From Candidatus Defluviibacterium haderslevense (GTDB lineage Bacteria > Bacteroidota > Bacteroidia > Chitinophagales > Saprospiraceae), in NCBI GenBank assembly GCA_016712225.1, contig JADJRL010000003.1, forward strand, positions 2,989,501 through 3,053,500: a stretch of DNA of 64,000 nt, written 5' to 3'. The position numbers were made by a program, and so were the translations under genes. The notes below the pieces were generated by a model, which did not search any database, was not told the DNA's origin, and saw only the letters and a list, made by a program, of their open reading frames with translations. Positions within the stretch are counted from its first letter, which is position 1; every line of letters starts with the position of its first letter. Of the stretch, positions 1 to 8,800 are shown piece by piece.

Positions 1-141
1 CGAAGAATAGAATTTATCGATTTGCCAAACGCGATGTATTGGCAGGAACACATATTGAGATTGCCCTTATATCCTGATTTGAATGAATCAGACTTGAGAA
101 TTATAACCGATTCCATTAAGACTTATTTCATAAATGAATAA
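1..141 (+). CDS. DegT/DnrJ/EryC1 (WecE-like) sugar aminotransferase, 3' end only
   Basis: The window opens inside an open frame whose last 46 codons end in TAA at 139-141. The residues include LRLPLYPDL followed by a helix-like stretch ending in KTYFINE. This matches the C-terminus of PLP-dependent sugar aminotransferases of the DegT/WecE family, where an LRLPL(F/Y)-type motif precedes the last helix. Those enzymes transaminate nucleotide-linked keto sugars for surface polysaccharides. The catalytic lysine lies outside the window, so the family call rests on the C-terminal motif alone. The gene converges on the lipoprotein gene that ends at 204. Confidence 0.6.
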   Translation, partial: RRIEFIDLPNAMYWQEHILRLPLYPDLNESDLRIITDSIKTYFINE

Positions 142-203
142 GCAGGCGAAACTATTTTGGAATTTGTTCCAAAGCCTTCAATACACAAAAAATGAAGTCT
201 TTT

Positions 204-719
204 TTATTTTTGAGGAGACACCGTGTTAGCTTTTATGGTGCTATCATTGATGCCGTTGGGATGAGGTTTTAAGAAATTTTTAAAGAAGTCCACACCTTCA
301 TTGGAAATCTTATTAATATTCGAAATTTTATTTCCTTTATTCCAGACTATTGCATTACAGCCATCATTGTAATAGATATCAGCTTCTTGTGTAATCTCAC
401 CGTTGATTTGGAATACCAAATGACCTTCTGGCTTGCATGCCGTTAGAATTCCCTTTTCTTCTGAAATAAAGGAGATCACATATTGTATGGCCTGTGCATC
501 ACTAAAACTCATACTGGCATTTACTTCTTTTTTAAGAGAGATAATATCTATTGATGTGATCGATTTATTCATATCACTAAGAATAGCTGCACTTAATGGC
601 TCGAATTCCAGAGCTCTGTTGGTTGCTGTTGATGAATTGGAACCGTCACTTTTTGAATTAGGTTTGCAACAAAGTACTAAAGCACTTAGTACTAATAATA
701 AGGTGAAATATCTGGACAT
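204..719 (-). CDS. Hypothetical lipoprotein
   Basis: A 171-residue protein beginning MSRYFTLLLVLSALVLCC: a charged start, a hydrophobic segment and a lipobox-like LVLC, so it is probably exported and lipidated at Cys17 or Cys18. The mature part starts with a Ser/Asn-rich linker followed by about 120 residues with no motif I recognise. Two further cysteines (in TACKPEG and NDGCNAIVW) may form a disulfide. It sits 7 bp downstream of the outer-membrane barrel gene on the same strand, so the two are probably co-transcribed. Function unknown. Confidence 0.75.
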   Translation of the reverse strand: MSRYFTLLLVLSALVLCCKPNSKSDGSNSSTATNRALEFEPLSAAILSDMNKSITSIDIISLKKEVNASMSFSDAQAIQYVISFISEEKGILTACKPEGHLVFQINGEITQEADIYYNDGCNAIVWNKGNKISNINKISNEGVDFFKNFLKPHPNGINDSTIKANTVSPQK

Positions 720-726
720 GTTGGTA

Positions 727-1347
727 TTAATTAAAACGATAATTAAGGCCCAAAGATATAAAATAACTGATCATTTTAATCGATTGACCATTTTTAATAT
801 ATCGATATAATGGAGTTAATGAACTGGTATATCGTGCTGAAACTGCCCAATTACGGGTATAATAGTAGTTTATTCCACCGATCCAACTCAAATCATTTTT
901 TTTGAAATATTGATCATCGCCGGAATAACTGGAACTATTAATTAATCTTCCAAATGAAAATCCCCCCTGAAATTGCATTCTATAATAAGGTGTTTCTCCT
1001 TCGTCATTTAACCAATCTTTTACACAAAAAATAACAGGAATTTCTAGATAGTGTAGTGAAAATTGGGTAAATGGTGGATCGTGTCTACCATATCGTGATC
1101 CTCTTAGACTATAAAGCATTTCTATTTGCAATTCTGTTATTTTTTTTAATTTGAATCCTCCCATAAATCCTGCATTATAGGCGAATTTATTAAACCCAAA
1201 TACCCCATCGCCATCTATTTGTGCAAAATTCATTCCTGCCTTTATTCCACCAAAGAATCTTTGTTGTTGACCGTGCGTATTATTAGTTATCATCAATCCT
1301 AAGGTCATTATATAGATAGTATGAAGTAAACTTATTTTTAATTGCAT
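727..1347 (-). CDS. Outer-membrane beta-barrel protein (PorT-like family)
   Basis: A 206-residue protein with an N-terminal hydrophobic signal ending near HGQQQ. It then shows alternating strands typical of small 8-10 stranded Bacteroidota barrels: GGIKAGMNFAQIDGD near the start, YLEIPVIF in the middle and a terminal ISLGLNYRFN with a C-terminal aromatic. The GxKxGxNxS/A start and LEIPxxxxxK core are characteristic of the outer membrane beta-barrel domain (PorT-like). It is likely a small outer-membrane protein. It heads a two-gene minus-strand unit with the downstream lipoprotein. The specific role cannot be inferred. Confidence 0.75.
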   Translation of the reverse strand: MQLKISLLHTIYIMTLGLMITNNTHGQQQRFFGGIKAGMNFAQIDGDGVFGFNKFAYNAGFMGGFKLKKITELQIEMLYSLRGSRYGRHDPPFTQFSLHYLEIPVIFCVKDWLNDEGETPYYRMQFQGGFSFGRLINSSSYSGDDQYFKKNDLSWIGGINYYYTRNWAVSARYTSSLTPLYRYIKNGQSIKMISYFISLGLNYRFN

Positions 1348-1845
1348 GTTTGATGTTTTTAATATTTAAAAAGTGGCCAAAATTAACGCTCCATTTTGTA
1401 TCTCACCCAAAATGATTTTTACTTTCAAATAAACGACAAGGTTTCAGAATTGTTGGGTTAAGCTCTTGAATAATGTTGGATCCTATGATATTTTACTCTT
1501 TATAATAATTTTATAGTTAATTATTTAATGTATATAAAATATTGATAATGTATATATTATATATATAATTAAAAAATATTAAAATTTTTATTATATATAA
1601 TTAGGAAATATTAATACCCTCATTATATATTTGTGCCGTGATATACTTATTCTGGTAGATCACCCACCACCTGATCGCTCATATTCCTGAGCCATATTTC
1701 ATAAGATAATAGACTTGCCAAAAAAACAATTCGTTGGAGGATTTGAAGCTCTTTCTGCGGACTGAAAACAACTGTACTGTAATATTTTATTGGTCTGTCT
1801 AGTGCATTCTTTTAATGCATTTACTGATCTAACCTTTTAACCTTG
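1348..1845. other. AT-rich intergenic region between divergent genes
   Basis: About 500 bp without a credible gene between the leftward barrel gene and the rightward HYR-like protein gene. Positions 1490-1630 are almost pure A/T. A match to the Bacteroidota -7 consensus lies at 1626-1633, leaving a leader of roughly 210 nt before the large gene. I saw no tRNA and no convincing hairpin with a U-tract. Confidence 0.6.
1626..1633 (+). promoter_or_regulatory. Candidate -7 promoter element (TANNTTTG) for the large HYR-like gene
   Basis: TATATTTG matches the Bacteroidota primary sigma -7 consensus TANNTTTG and ends an exceptionally A/T-rich stretch. No good -33 TTTG is visible at the usual spacing; TTAG at 1601-1604 is the nearest. 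The same octamer occurs before the paralogous gene (50277-50284) and before ffh. Confidence 0.4.
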
Positions 1846-4800
1846 ATGCTTATGAAACCGGCAACTACGTATTGTTCTGGAATAAGAAAACTATGCCCTA
1901 CGGGGTCCTTTTTGACACCATTTATACTGGCCTTCTTCCTTATAGGCAGTAATATCATTAATGTTTTAAATGCACAATGTGCTCTAGCATGTAGGGGTAA
2001 GGGAAACATTTCTCTTGGTTACAATTGTGAAGCTAAAGTCGAACCCAGTGTGTTACTTACAGACGGTTTGGATTGTCCAGATGCACGTTATCGGGTTGAT
2101 GTTATGGACTATAATATGAAATTAATTCCTACCAGTCCAATCATAACAGAAGATTATGTCCGGATGACGGTTACCGTTATGATCTATGACTCTACAAGTA
2201 GAAATTCGTGTTGGGGAAAATTATATGTCGAAGATAAATTCGCTCCTGTAATTCGATGTAAAAATGATACCTTGTATTGTAATGATACATTAATACATAC
2301 ACCACCATATTTTATAGATTACTGTGATCCTTATCCAACCATTCAGTTGGTAGATGAGGGCATTATACCTTACCCGTGTGATCCTAATTTCTTAAAATTG
2401 GTCCTACGATCATGGGTTGCCACAGATAATTATGGTAACCGATCACCGGTTTGTAGAGATACGATTTGGGTTAAGAGAATTCCAATAGATTCTGTAAAGT
2501 ATCCAAAAGATTTTGTTCATTTTACAAATTGTCATTTGGAATGTAATGGTGTTTGGCCACTAGATGCCAATGGACATCCACATCCTGATACAACTCATGT
2601 TCCAACCATTGATGGACTCCCCTTATGGCCAACAAATAATCAGTATTGCAACTTAGGAACAACTTATGAAGATGTTGTTGTCATCGATAATCCGTGCAAG
2701 AAAAAAATTATCCGCATGTGGCGTGTTGTAGAATGGTGGTGCGGGTCTGCTGTGGTACGTTCCCATCCTCAAATTATTGAAATCATTGATAGTCGTCCAC
2801 CGCATCTTCACTGTCCCTATAATATTACGGTAAGTACGTCGAGTGGTTATAATGATTGTTCAGCTCGATTTTTATTACCACCTGCAATAGTATCAGATGA
2901 TTGTCAAGATAGCATAAGAGTTGTCGTTCGCTATGATGGAAATACTTTGTTGACAACAAATGGAGGATATGCTAAACTACCCGAAGGAGTGCATGAATTG
3001 ACGTATTATGCTTATGACTATTGTGATAATTTTGATACATGCACAATGACAGTGACTGTTGAAGATAAAACAGCACCTATTGTAGTATGTGACCAAGGTA
3101 TTATTGTTACATTAACTCGTGATGATGAGGTACATGTATATGCAGAAGTATTTAATGAAAGCAGTTATGATGAATGTCACATAGATAGTTTTCTGGTTAG
3201 GAGAATGGATGGTGGTGCACCTTGTGGATTTAAGGATAATTTCTTTCAACCGTTCGTAAGATTTTGTTGCGAAGATGCAGGCAAGAAAGTTATGGTTCAA
3301 CTCAGAGTAAAGGATAAGGCAGGGAATTATAATGAATGCATGGTCGAAGTTGAAATTCAAGATAAAACGCCACCAATTATTCACTGTCCACACGATTACA
3401 GTATTCCTTGTAGTAAACACATTGATACTGTAGATTTACAGCGATTCGGCAAGCCTGACTATTATGACAATTGTATTGTTCATATGCACGAATATGTTGA
3501 CACAAATTTGAATCAATGTGGTATTGGACATTTGGGAAGAAATTTTGTCATCGAAGATAATATGGGCCGCAGAGATACTTGCCGCCAGAGAATATTTGTT
3601 TATCCGATAGATTCCTTAGATGAATACGATATCATTTGGCCTAGAGACACCGTAATCTACAGTTGTGGAGCTAATTTAGAACCAAAAAATCTTCCTAAAG
3701 GTTATAATTATCCTGATTTTTTATCGGTTGATTGTTCATTGCCAGGTTCTAGTTTTGAAGATCATGTATTTAATTATATACAAGATTCATCACTTTGTTT
3801 TAAGCTATTAAGAAAATGGAAAGTCATTGATTGGTGCCAACAACATTATAATGAGAATGGAGACCTGGTATTTAATTCATGGCATCATGAACAAATCATC
3901 AAAGTATCTAATAAGAATCCACCAAAAATTAAAGATGATTGTGATACCGTGAATGTTTGCATTTCTAATAATAATTGTATCAGAGAACGTGTGCGATTAA
4001 CTCATGAAGCATCGGATGATTGCACACCGGATGCATTATTGAGATCATCATTTAAACTGGATTTATTCAATAATAGTCTTATCGATAGCACCTATACGGT
4101 ATTGGGTAATTCTGTGACTTTTGATGGAGAACTACCATTAGGAGAACATCGATTTATTTGGGTATTTGAAGATCAATGTGGCAACCGGGAAGTGTGTTAT
4201 CAAATCGTTCGCATAGTCAATTGTAAAGTTCCAACAGCGTATTGTTTAACAGGTATAGCTATTAATTTAAATGGTGTTGATCTCAATGGTGATGGTAAAT
4301 TAGAAGGTGTCATACAAGTATGGGCTTCAGATTTGGATCGTGGTAGTTACCAATTCTGTGGTAACCCAATTACTTTATCATTCTCAAGAGATTCATCAGA
4401 TAAATACAGAGTTTACAATTGTGATAGTTTAGGACAGCGGAATGTTGAAATTTGGGTGACAGATCGTGTTACAGGACTACAAGATTATTGTAGAACTTCG
4501 ATCATAGTTCAAGACAATAATAAAATATGTCCGCAGACTTTGACAAGAGGAAATATTGCTGGAACTATTATGACACCATTCAATGATCCAATACAAGAGG
4601 TATCGCTTACTGTAGAAGGAGTAAGCACAGTGATTGATGCAGAATTCAATGGAAATTATACATTTCTTGATTTATACATCGGATCTAATTATTTAGTTAA
4701 AATTAAAAAAGATAAACAATACCTCCAGGGTGTATCCACTTATGATATTTTACAAATACAGAATCATATTTTAGGCAGGAAGGATTTACAATCACCTTGG

Positions 4801-5769
4801 AGAAAATTAGCTGCTGATGTTAACAATGATCACAACATTACAGCTTCAGACATTTCTACTTTGAGGAAATTAATATTAGGAGTGGATTATAAATTCAAGA
4901 ATTCTTTATCATGGCGTTTTGTATCTGCAACATATCAATTTCCTGATCCATACAATCCATGGTCGCAACCCATTCCTGATGTTTATTCGATCCAACAATT
5001 ACCAGGAAATATGATGTATTTGGACTTCGTTGGAATCAAAGTAGGTGATGTTAGTCAGACAGTGTGGGATAGTGCGAAAACTGCAGTAGTAAGAACTAAA
5101 GAGACCGTTGAATTCTATAGTTCGACAACTCAGGATGACCACATGGTTGCCATTAAGTCTATGAATGATTTAGACATTCAAGGGATGCAATTTACTTTGC
5201 ATTTGGATACCAAGATTCATGAATTGGCTGATATCAAGCCAGGTATTTTATCCATTCGTCCGAGTAATTTAGGATATACTTATCTCAATGATGGGATCAT
5301 ATTGGTATCATGGACAGCAGATCAACCAATTCATGTTAATAAAGATCAAGTATTGTTTTACATAGAATTGCAACAACCTACTGCTCAAAAGGCGTTGGAA
5401 TCCATTTATATTAGTTCAGAAGTGTTGAATGCAGAAATGTATAATGCAGAACAAGAAGAAGTCAACGTTCGATGGTCAGAACATAGCAATCCATTACAAA
5501 AAGAAGATGTTGTGATCGGTACACCTATACCAAATCCGTTCTTTGACATGACGATGATTCCTATAGAAGTTAAAAAAGCGATGACTTATACGTATCGAAT
5601 ATTTGATCTCAATGGATCATTAATTTATACGAATACAGAACTGGCTAATCCAGGCAAACAATATATCAAAATTAAACGCCAGTATTTAAATCAAGCTGGT
5701 GTCTACACACTGCGGGTAGAAGCCTCAGGATTCAACAAGAGTTATAAACTTGTAATGATGAATCAATAA
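1846..5769 (+). CDS. Large secreted Cys-rich HYR-like protein with dockerin-like, cohesin-like and T9SS sorting domains
   Basis: About 1307 residues. An N-terminal signal segment (SFLTPFILAFFLIGSN) ends near NAQC. Residues 40-860 carry recurring HYR/Ig-like modules joined by linkers of the type VEDKxAPxxxC, each with paired cysteines. A PTAYCLTG...VWASDL...VWVTD-like module follows, then a dockerin-like pair of helices with a calcium-loop-like segment (ADVNNDHNITASD), a cohesin-like beta domain (about 1085-1215), and a tail with PNPF and a YRIFDLNGSLIY strand typical of T9SS type A sorting signals. It is probably surface-attached or secreted. TTG at 1843 is also possible; ATG 1846 or 1852 is likelier. 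A paralogue lies at 50324-52402. Confidence 0.85.
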   Translation: MLMKPATTYCSGIRKLCPTGSFLTPFILAFFLIGSNIINVLNAQCALACRGKGNISLGYNCEAKVEPSVLLTDGLDCPDARYRVDVMDYNMKLIPTSPIITEDYVRMTVTVMIYDSTSRNSCWGKLYVEDKFAPVIRCKNDTLYCNDTLIHTPPYFIDYCDPYPTIQLVDEGIIPYPCDPNFLKLVLRSWVATDNYGNRSPVCRDTIWVKRIPIDSVKYPKDFVHFTNCHLECNGVWPLDANGHPHPDTTHVPTIDGLPLWPTNNQYCNLGTTYEDVVVIDNPCKKKIIRMWRVVEWWCGSAVVRSHPQIIEIIDSRPPHLHCPYNITVSTSSGYNDCSARFLLPPAIVSDDCQDSIRVVVRYDGNTLLTTNGGYAKLPEGVHELTYYAYDYCDNFDTCTMTVTVEDKTAPIVVCDQGIIVTLTRDDEVHVYAEVFNESSYDECHIDSFLVRRMDGGAPCGFKDNFFQPFVRFCCEDAGKKVMVQLRVKDKAGNYNECMVEVEIQDKTPPIIHCPHDYSIPCSKHIDTVDLQRFGKPDYYDNCIVHMHEYVDTNLNQCGIGHLGRNFVIEDNMGRRDTCRQRIFVYPIDSLDEYDIIWPRDTVIYSCGANLEPKNLPKGYNYPDFLSVDCSLPGSSFEDHVFNYIQDSSLCFKLLRKWKVIDWCQQHYNENGDLVFNSWHHEQIIKVSNKNPPKIKDDCDTVNVCISNNNCIRERVRLTHEASDDCTPDALLRSSFKLDLFNNSLIDSTYTVLGNSVTFDGELPLGEHRFIWVFEDQCGNREVCYQIVRIVNCKVPTAYCLTGIAINLNGVDLNGDGKLEGVIQVWASDLDRGSYQFCGNPITLSFSRDSSDKYRVYNCDSLGQRNVEIWVTDRVTGLQDYCRTSIIVQDNNKICPQTLTRGNIAGTIMTPFNDPIQEVSLTVEGVSTVIDAEFNGNYTFLDLYIGSNYLVKIKKDKQYLQGVSTYDILQIQNHILGRKDLQSPWRKLAADVNNDHNITASDISTLRKLILGVDYKFKNSLSWRFVSATYQFPDPYNPWSQPIPDVYSIQQLPGNMMYLDFVGIKVGDVSQTVWDSAKTAVVRTKETVEFYSSTTQDDHMVAIKSMNDLDIQGMQFTLHLDTKIHELADIKPGILSIRPSNLGYTYLNDGIILVSWTADQPIHVNKDQVLFYIELQQPTAQKALESIYISSEVLNAEMYNAEQEEVNVRWSEHSNPLQKEDVVIGTPIPNPFFDMTMIPIEVKKAMTYTYRIFDLNGSLIYTNTELANPGKQYIKIKRQYLNQAGVYTLRVEASGFNKSYKLVMMNQ

Positions 5770-5803
5770 ATTAGGCTTCAAGGTTAATATTATATTTACA
5801 GTG

Positions 5804-5833
5804 ACCCTCTCTGCTCTGCAGGGAGGGTTTTTT
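5804..5833 (+). terminator. Rho-independent terminator after the HYR-like gene
   Basis: An 11-bp stem (ACCCTCTCTGC with GCAGGGAGGGT, one G-U pair), a two-base loop and then six T. It lies 34 bp beyond the stop codon and ends the large secreted-protein transcript. Confidence 0.85.
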
Positions 5834-5898
5834 GTATTGATGAGAGGAGGAAAATTGAATTTTTTAACTAAGAATTTAAGTGTTGTTTAATTATATTA

Positions 5899-7467
5899 TT
5901 AGTCTATGAATTTATATCGTTGTAGAGCTGGAATAATGTAGTCAAAGCACCATCGATTGGAATCCTCTAATGTTCTGAAAGGTCTTCTTGCAGGTATTGC
6001 ATAACCAATATTTTCAATAAATTTAGCTTCATATATCGACATTAAAGGCTTTATGTATCTGTATGCTAAATCATGATTACCTGCAAGTTCATATGCATCC
6101 GCTCTACCTATCATAGCTAGTATTAAACTTTCTGTAGCATGAATGCGAACAGCATTAACAAATTGAAAGTTTAAAAATTCATTATTAAGAATTGGCCAAT
6201 CTATGTATTTATATTCTGCAAGATTCCAAAGTCGTTGCATTTGCAAAATAGATTCCCTAGACATACATTCTAGTGTGTCTTGCATTAAATATTCTGTATA
6301 TAAATCAATCAGTTGATTTAATAGTAACATTTGAGAAGAACTAGGAATATATCCTCTATAAATATTTCGGTCTCCAATTATTTGCAACATTTTTCTCATA
6401 TGTATAGCTGTTGCACTAGCATTCAAATCACCTTCATTTTTAATCGTATCATACAATGCTACAAAATTAATTTGAGCAAGTCGATTAAATATTTCTTCAG
6501 TACTAAAAGTATCAAATCTCATTCCATCATCTCCTGTCCACATAGGATAATCCCCATTATCATCCCATAATGTAGTATCACCAATTGCATTAAAATATTG
6601 TGGGACTTTCGTTTTTAATGATATCCAGTTTAATGAATCTCTAACATTCATATACTCTTCTTCTAATATGCGATTTGCTTCCTCCTTTTCTCTTTCAAAT
6701 TGCTCTCTTTGAGGTCTATTGGCTTCATACTCTTCATCCATCAGAATGATGTTTGGATTTAGACCAATACCAAAATAATATTCATAATTAAGTTTATTTA
6801 CTCTATTTGTTGTATCAATATATAGTACAAATATATCTTTTGCTAAATCAGGAAATGGAAAAGGCTTACCATATTTTTTGCTATAAACTACTGTTTGTAA
6901 AAATAAATTGGTATCATTTTTAATATATGAAAAATGGTTATTATAAAATTCTTGAAATTGAATTGAATCCAGTGTCAAAAGACTACCATATGCAAAAATT
7001 TTATTATCATATGATTGGGTTACTCTAAATAAATTCATTAAAAAATGGGTATCTCTTATTGCTTCATGGTAATATAATAATTCCAAATTCCCATTTTGGG
7101 ATAGCGTGTCAGGAATTTGATTATATGGAATATTTGATAATAACTGTAGTTTATGGTAGTTTTGTGCTGTATAGTCAAAACGGCTCTCGAATGGAAAAAA
7201 CCTATAATCATAAAGACTTAATTCACCAATAGAATTTATAAATTCTATATATTTATTTAGTCTTTCCTCCAAATTTGAGTCTTTGATAAAGCAATTTAAT
7301 GATATAATTGAATCTAATTTTCCTAATTGTGCATCTTCTTGATCACCTGAAATTATACTATCATGATAAACAAGTTTCAGAATGGAGTCCGTATATTGAA
7401 CTAAATTTTGTTGGCCAAAACTTAAATATGTAAGCAACCAAAAAAAAATGATAAGGTGGAATTTCAC
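5899..7467 (-). CDS. Hypothetical exported protein
   Basis: A 522-residue protein with a GTG start and a clear signal peptide (MKFHLIIFFWLLTYLSFGQ), probably cleaved after the Gly-Gln. I recognise no family. Features visible: a charged, helical Glu-rich stretch around residues 248-275 (REQFEREKEEANRILEEEY), many aromatic residues, and an acidic segment (DDNGDYPMWTGDDGMRFD) near residue 305. The C-terminal half looks alpha-helical, and ADAYELAGNHDLAYRYIKPL resembles a single TPR-like hairpin. It is a stand-alone gene. Probably periplasmic or surface-associated; function unknown. Confidence 0.7.
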   Translation of the reverse strand: MKFHLIIFFWLLTYLSFGQQNLVQYTDSILKLVYHDSIISGDQEDAQLGKLDSIISLNCFIKDSNLEERLNKYIEFINSIGELSLYDYRFFPFESRFDYTAQNYHKLQLLSNIPYNQIPDTLSQNGNLELLYYHEAIRDTHFLMNLFRVTQSYDNKIFAYGSLLTLDSIQFQEFYNNHFSYIKNDTNLFLQTVVYSKKYGKPFPFPDLAKDIFVLYIDTTNRVNKLNYEYYFGIGLNPNIILMDEEYEANRPQREQFEREKEEANRILEEEYMNVRDSLNWISLKTKVPQYFNAIGDTTLWDDNGDYPMWTGDDGMRFDTFSTEEIFNRLAQINFVALYDTIKNEGDLNASATAIHMRKMLQIIGDRNIYRGYIPSSSQMLLLNQLIDLYTEYLMQDTLECMSRESILQMQRLWNLAEYKYIDWPILNNEFLNFQFVNAVRIHATESLILAMIGRADAYELAGNHDLAYRYIKPLMSIYEAKFIENIGYAIPARRPFRTLEDSNRWCFDYIIPALQRYKFID

Positions 7468-7878
7468 TAAGTAATTAAATTTTGTTTAAAGTTGAAATTA
7501 AACGGCTATCGGTTTATTTTTCGAAGGTTTCATAATTAGTATTGAGTTGAATTTTGATTTTTTATCATTTTGTATTAAAAATGGGTTGGTTAATTTTTTT
7601 TTCTATTAATATCATGGATTTGGTAGTATTTTTATTTACCATGTCTGTGATGGTAATGTGGGGTAAAATTTTATTTTGTTTGAAAAAAATATCCATTGTG
7701 ATGATTTTAGGTAATACTTTACTTCATCAACGTGATTTATGTATTTTGATTATCTTTCAGTTTGCCAAATTGACAAAAAGTTTAAGGATATGCAGTTCAA
7801 GGAATTTAGGACGATTTTTTACGAACTAGGATGTTCAGCCCTGGAATTTTATTACTTTTGCAGATAAATACCAAACTC
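7468..7878. other. Intergenic region, T-rich, no supported gene
   Basis: About 410 bp between divergent genes. A 91-codon frame at 7554-7829 encodes a Phe/Ile/Val/Leu-rich string with no domain and is best explained by T-rich composition. The only signal I trust is the -7-like element at 7853-7860. Confidence 0.5.
7853..7860 (+). promoter_or_regulatory. Candidate -7 promoter element (TANNTTTG) for the DUF3127 gene
   Basis: TACTTTTG lies 18 bp before the ATG at 7879, implying a leader of only about 10-12 nt. No clear -33 TTTG partner. The position supports ATG 7879 over the upstream in-frame ATG at 7831, which would precede the promoter. Confidence 0.45.
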
Positions 7879-8244
7879 ATGAGTTTTAGCATTAATGGAA
7901 AATTACACAAGAAATTCGCAGTAGAAAGCAAAACAGCGACCTTTTCAACCCGTGAATTCGTCATTATGACGGAAGAACAATATCCACAATACATTAAGTT
8001 TCAATTGGTTCAGGACCGTACTGGGGTCATTGATCAATTTCAGGAAGGCCAACAAATTACCGTTCATTTTGATCTAAGAGGTCGCGAATGGCAAGAAAAA
8101 TATTTTACCAATCTGCAAGCTTGGAAGGTGGAAGCTGGTTCGGCTGCTCCTACAGCTACAGCTGGAGAATCTGTGGTATCTGAAGGTAATACGCCAGATC
8201 CTTTTGCTACAAGTGGAGAATCCTTTGATGATTTACCATTTTAA
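7879..8244 (+). CDS. DUF3127 domain protein with SSB-like acidic C-terminal tip
   Basis: A 121-residue protein starting MSFSINGKLHKKF. The open frame extends to an ATG at 7831, but ATG 7879 fits the family start and the nearby promoter. Residues 1-88 match DUF3127, a Bacteroidota family of beta-rich small proteins: KFxVESKTATFSTREFVI, then QFQEGQQITVHFDLRGREW near the end of the domain. A flexible Ala/Thr/Gly-rich linker leads to the terminal residues ESFDDLPF, which closely resemble the DDDIPF tip by which single-stranded DNA-binding protein recruits partners. Family function is not established; a nucleic-acid-linked role is my inference from the tail. It lies 3 bp from the next gene. Confidence 0.85.
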   Translation: MSFSINGKLHKKFAVESKTATFSTREFVIMTEEQYPQYIKFQLVQDRTGVIDQFQEGQQITVHFDLRGREWQEKYFTNLQAWKVEAGSAAPTATAGESVVSEGNTPDPFATSGESFDDLPF

Positions 8245-8247
8245 AAT

Positions 8248-8790
8248 GTGAAAGGTATCCACCTTTTTGTTTTCTTATGTTTTCTGAAACCATGTTTTAG
8301 TCAAGACCTATTATTTGTAAGATCTTTTTATTCAGATGATTTTAGTCATTGGGTTTTACAGGATTCCAATCATGTCGAGTTGGGATCCATTCAGTCTTTT
8401 CAATCTTTTAAGACAGTGCGGGATCATTGGAATATTCGCTTTGGAGAATCATCAGGTTCAGTGAAATTGCATTGGAAGGAGAATCCTAATGAATGGGACT
8501 ACTTATTCAATCAGATCAGCTATTATGCGGCACCTGTGTGGCCTAAGCAATTTGATAAATGGCGGATAACAAATAACAGTGCCAATTATTCTTTGAGCTA
8601 TACAGTGGATAATGAAGGTATCAATTGGTCATTGTACAATTCCAAAGAAGAAGTTATTGCATTTATGTACAATGAGTACAGTCGTGATTTAAGAGATTGG
8701 ATCGTAGAATATGATGCCCAAAAAATAGATCCCGCATTATTATTATTTGGGGTGTTTTTAAGTTGTAAATATTCTACTAAAGAAAAATAA
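8248..8790 (+). CDS. Small hypothetical secreted protein
   Basis: A 180-residue protein with a GTG start immediately after the DUF3127 stop, so translation is probably coupled. The N-terminus MKGIHLFVFLCFLKPCFSQ is a signal peptide ending at Ser-Gln. The mature domain is rich in Trp, Ser and Asp (DDFSHWVLQDSNHVELGSI; WRITNNSANYSLSY; IVEYDAQKIDPALLLFGVFLS) and looks like a beta-rich domain. No family recognised. It converges on lptD with 10 bp between the stops and no visible terminator. Confidence 0.7.
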   Translation: MKGIHLFVFLCFLKPCFSQDLLFVRSFYSDDFSHWVLQDSNHVELGSIQSFQSFKTVRDHWNIRFGESSGSVKLHWKENPNEWDYLFNQISYYAAPVWPKQFDKWRITNNSANYSLSYTVDNEGINWSLYNSKEEVIAFMYNEYSRDLRDWIVEYDAQKIDPALLLFGVFLSCKYSTKEK

Positions 8791-8800
8791 TTCATTGGAA

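Noticed and set aside
433..810. A 125-codon plus-strand frame opposite the lipoprotein gene
   Set aside because: It overlaps a convincing lipoprotein and lacks any domain or signal; explained as a shadow frame.
7554..7829. A 91-codon hydrophobic plus-strand frame
   Set aside because: The residue content reflects T-rich DNA; no domain, no upstream promoter, and it lies ahead of the DUF3127 promoter.
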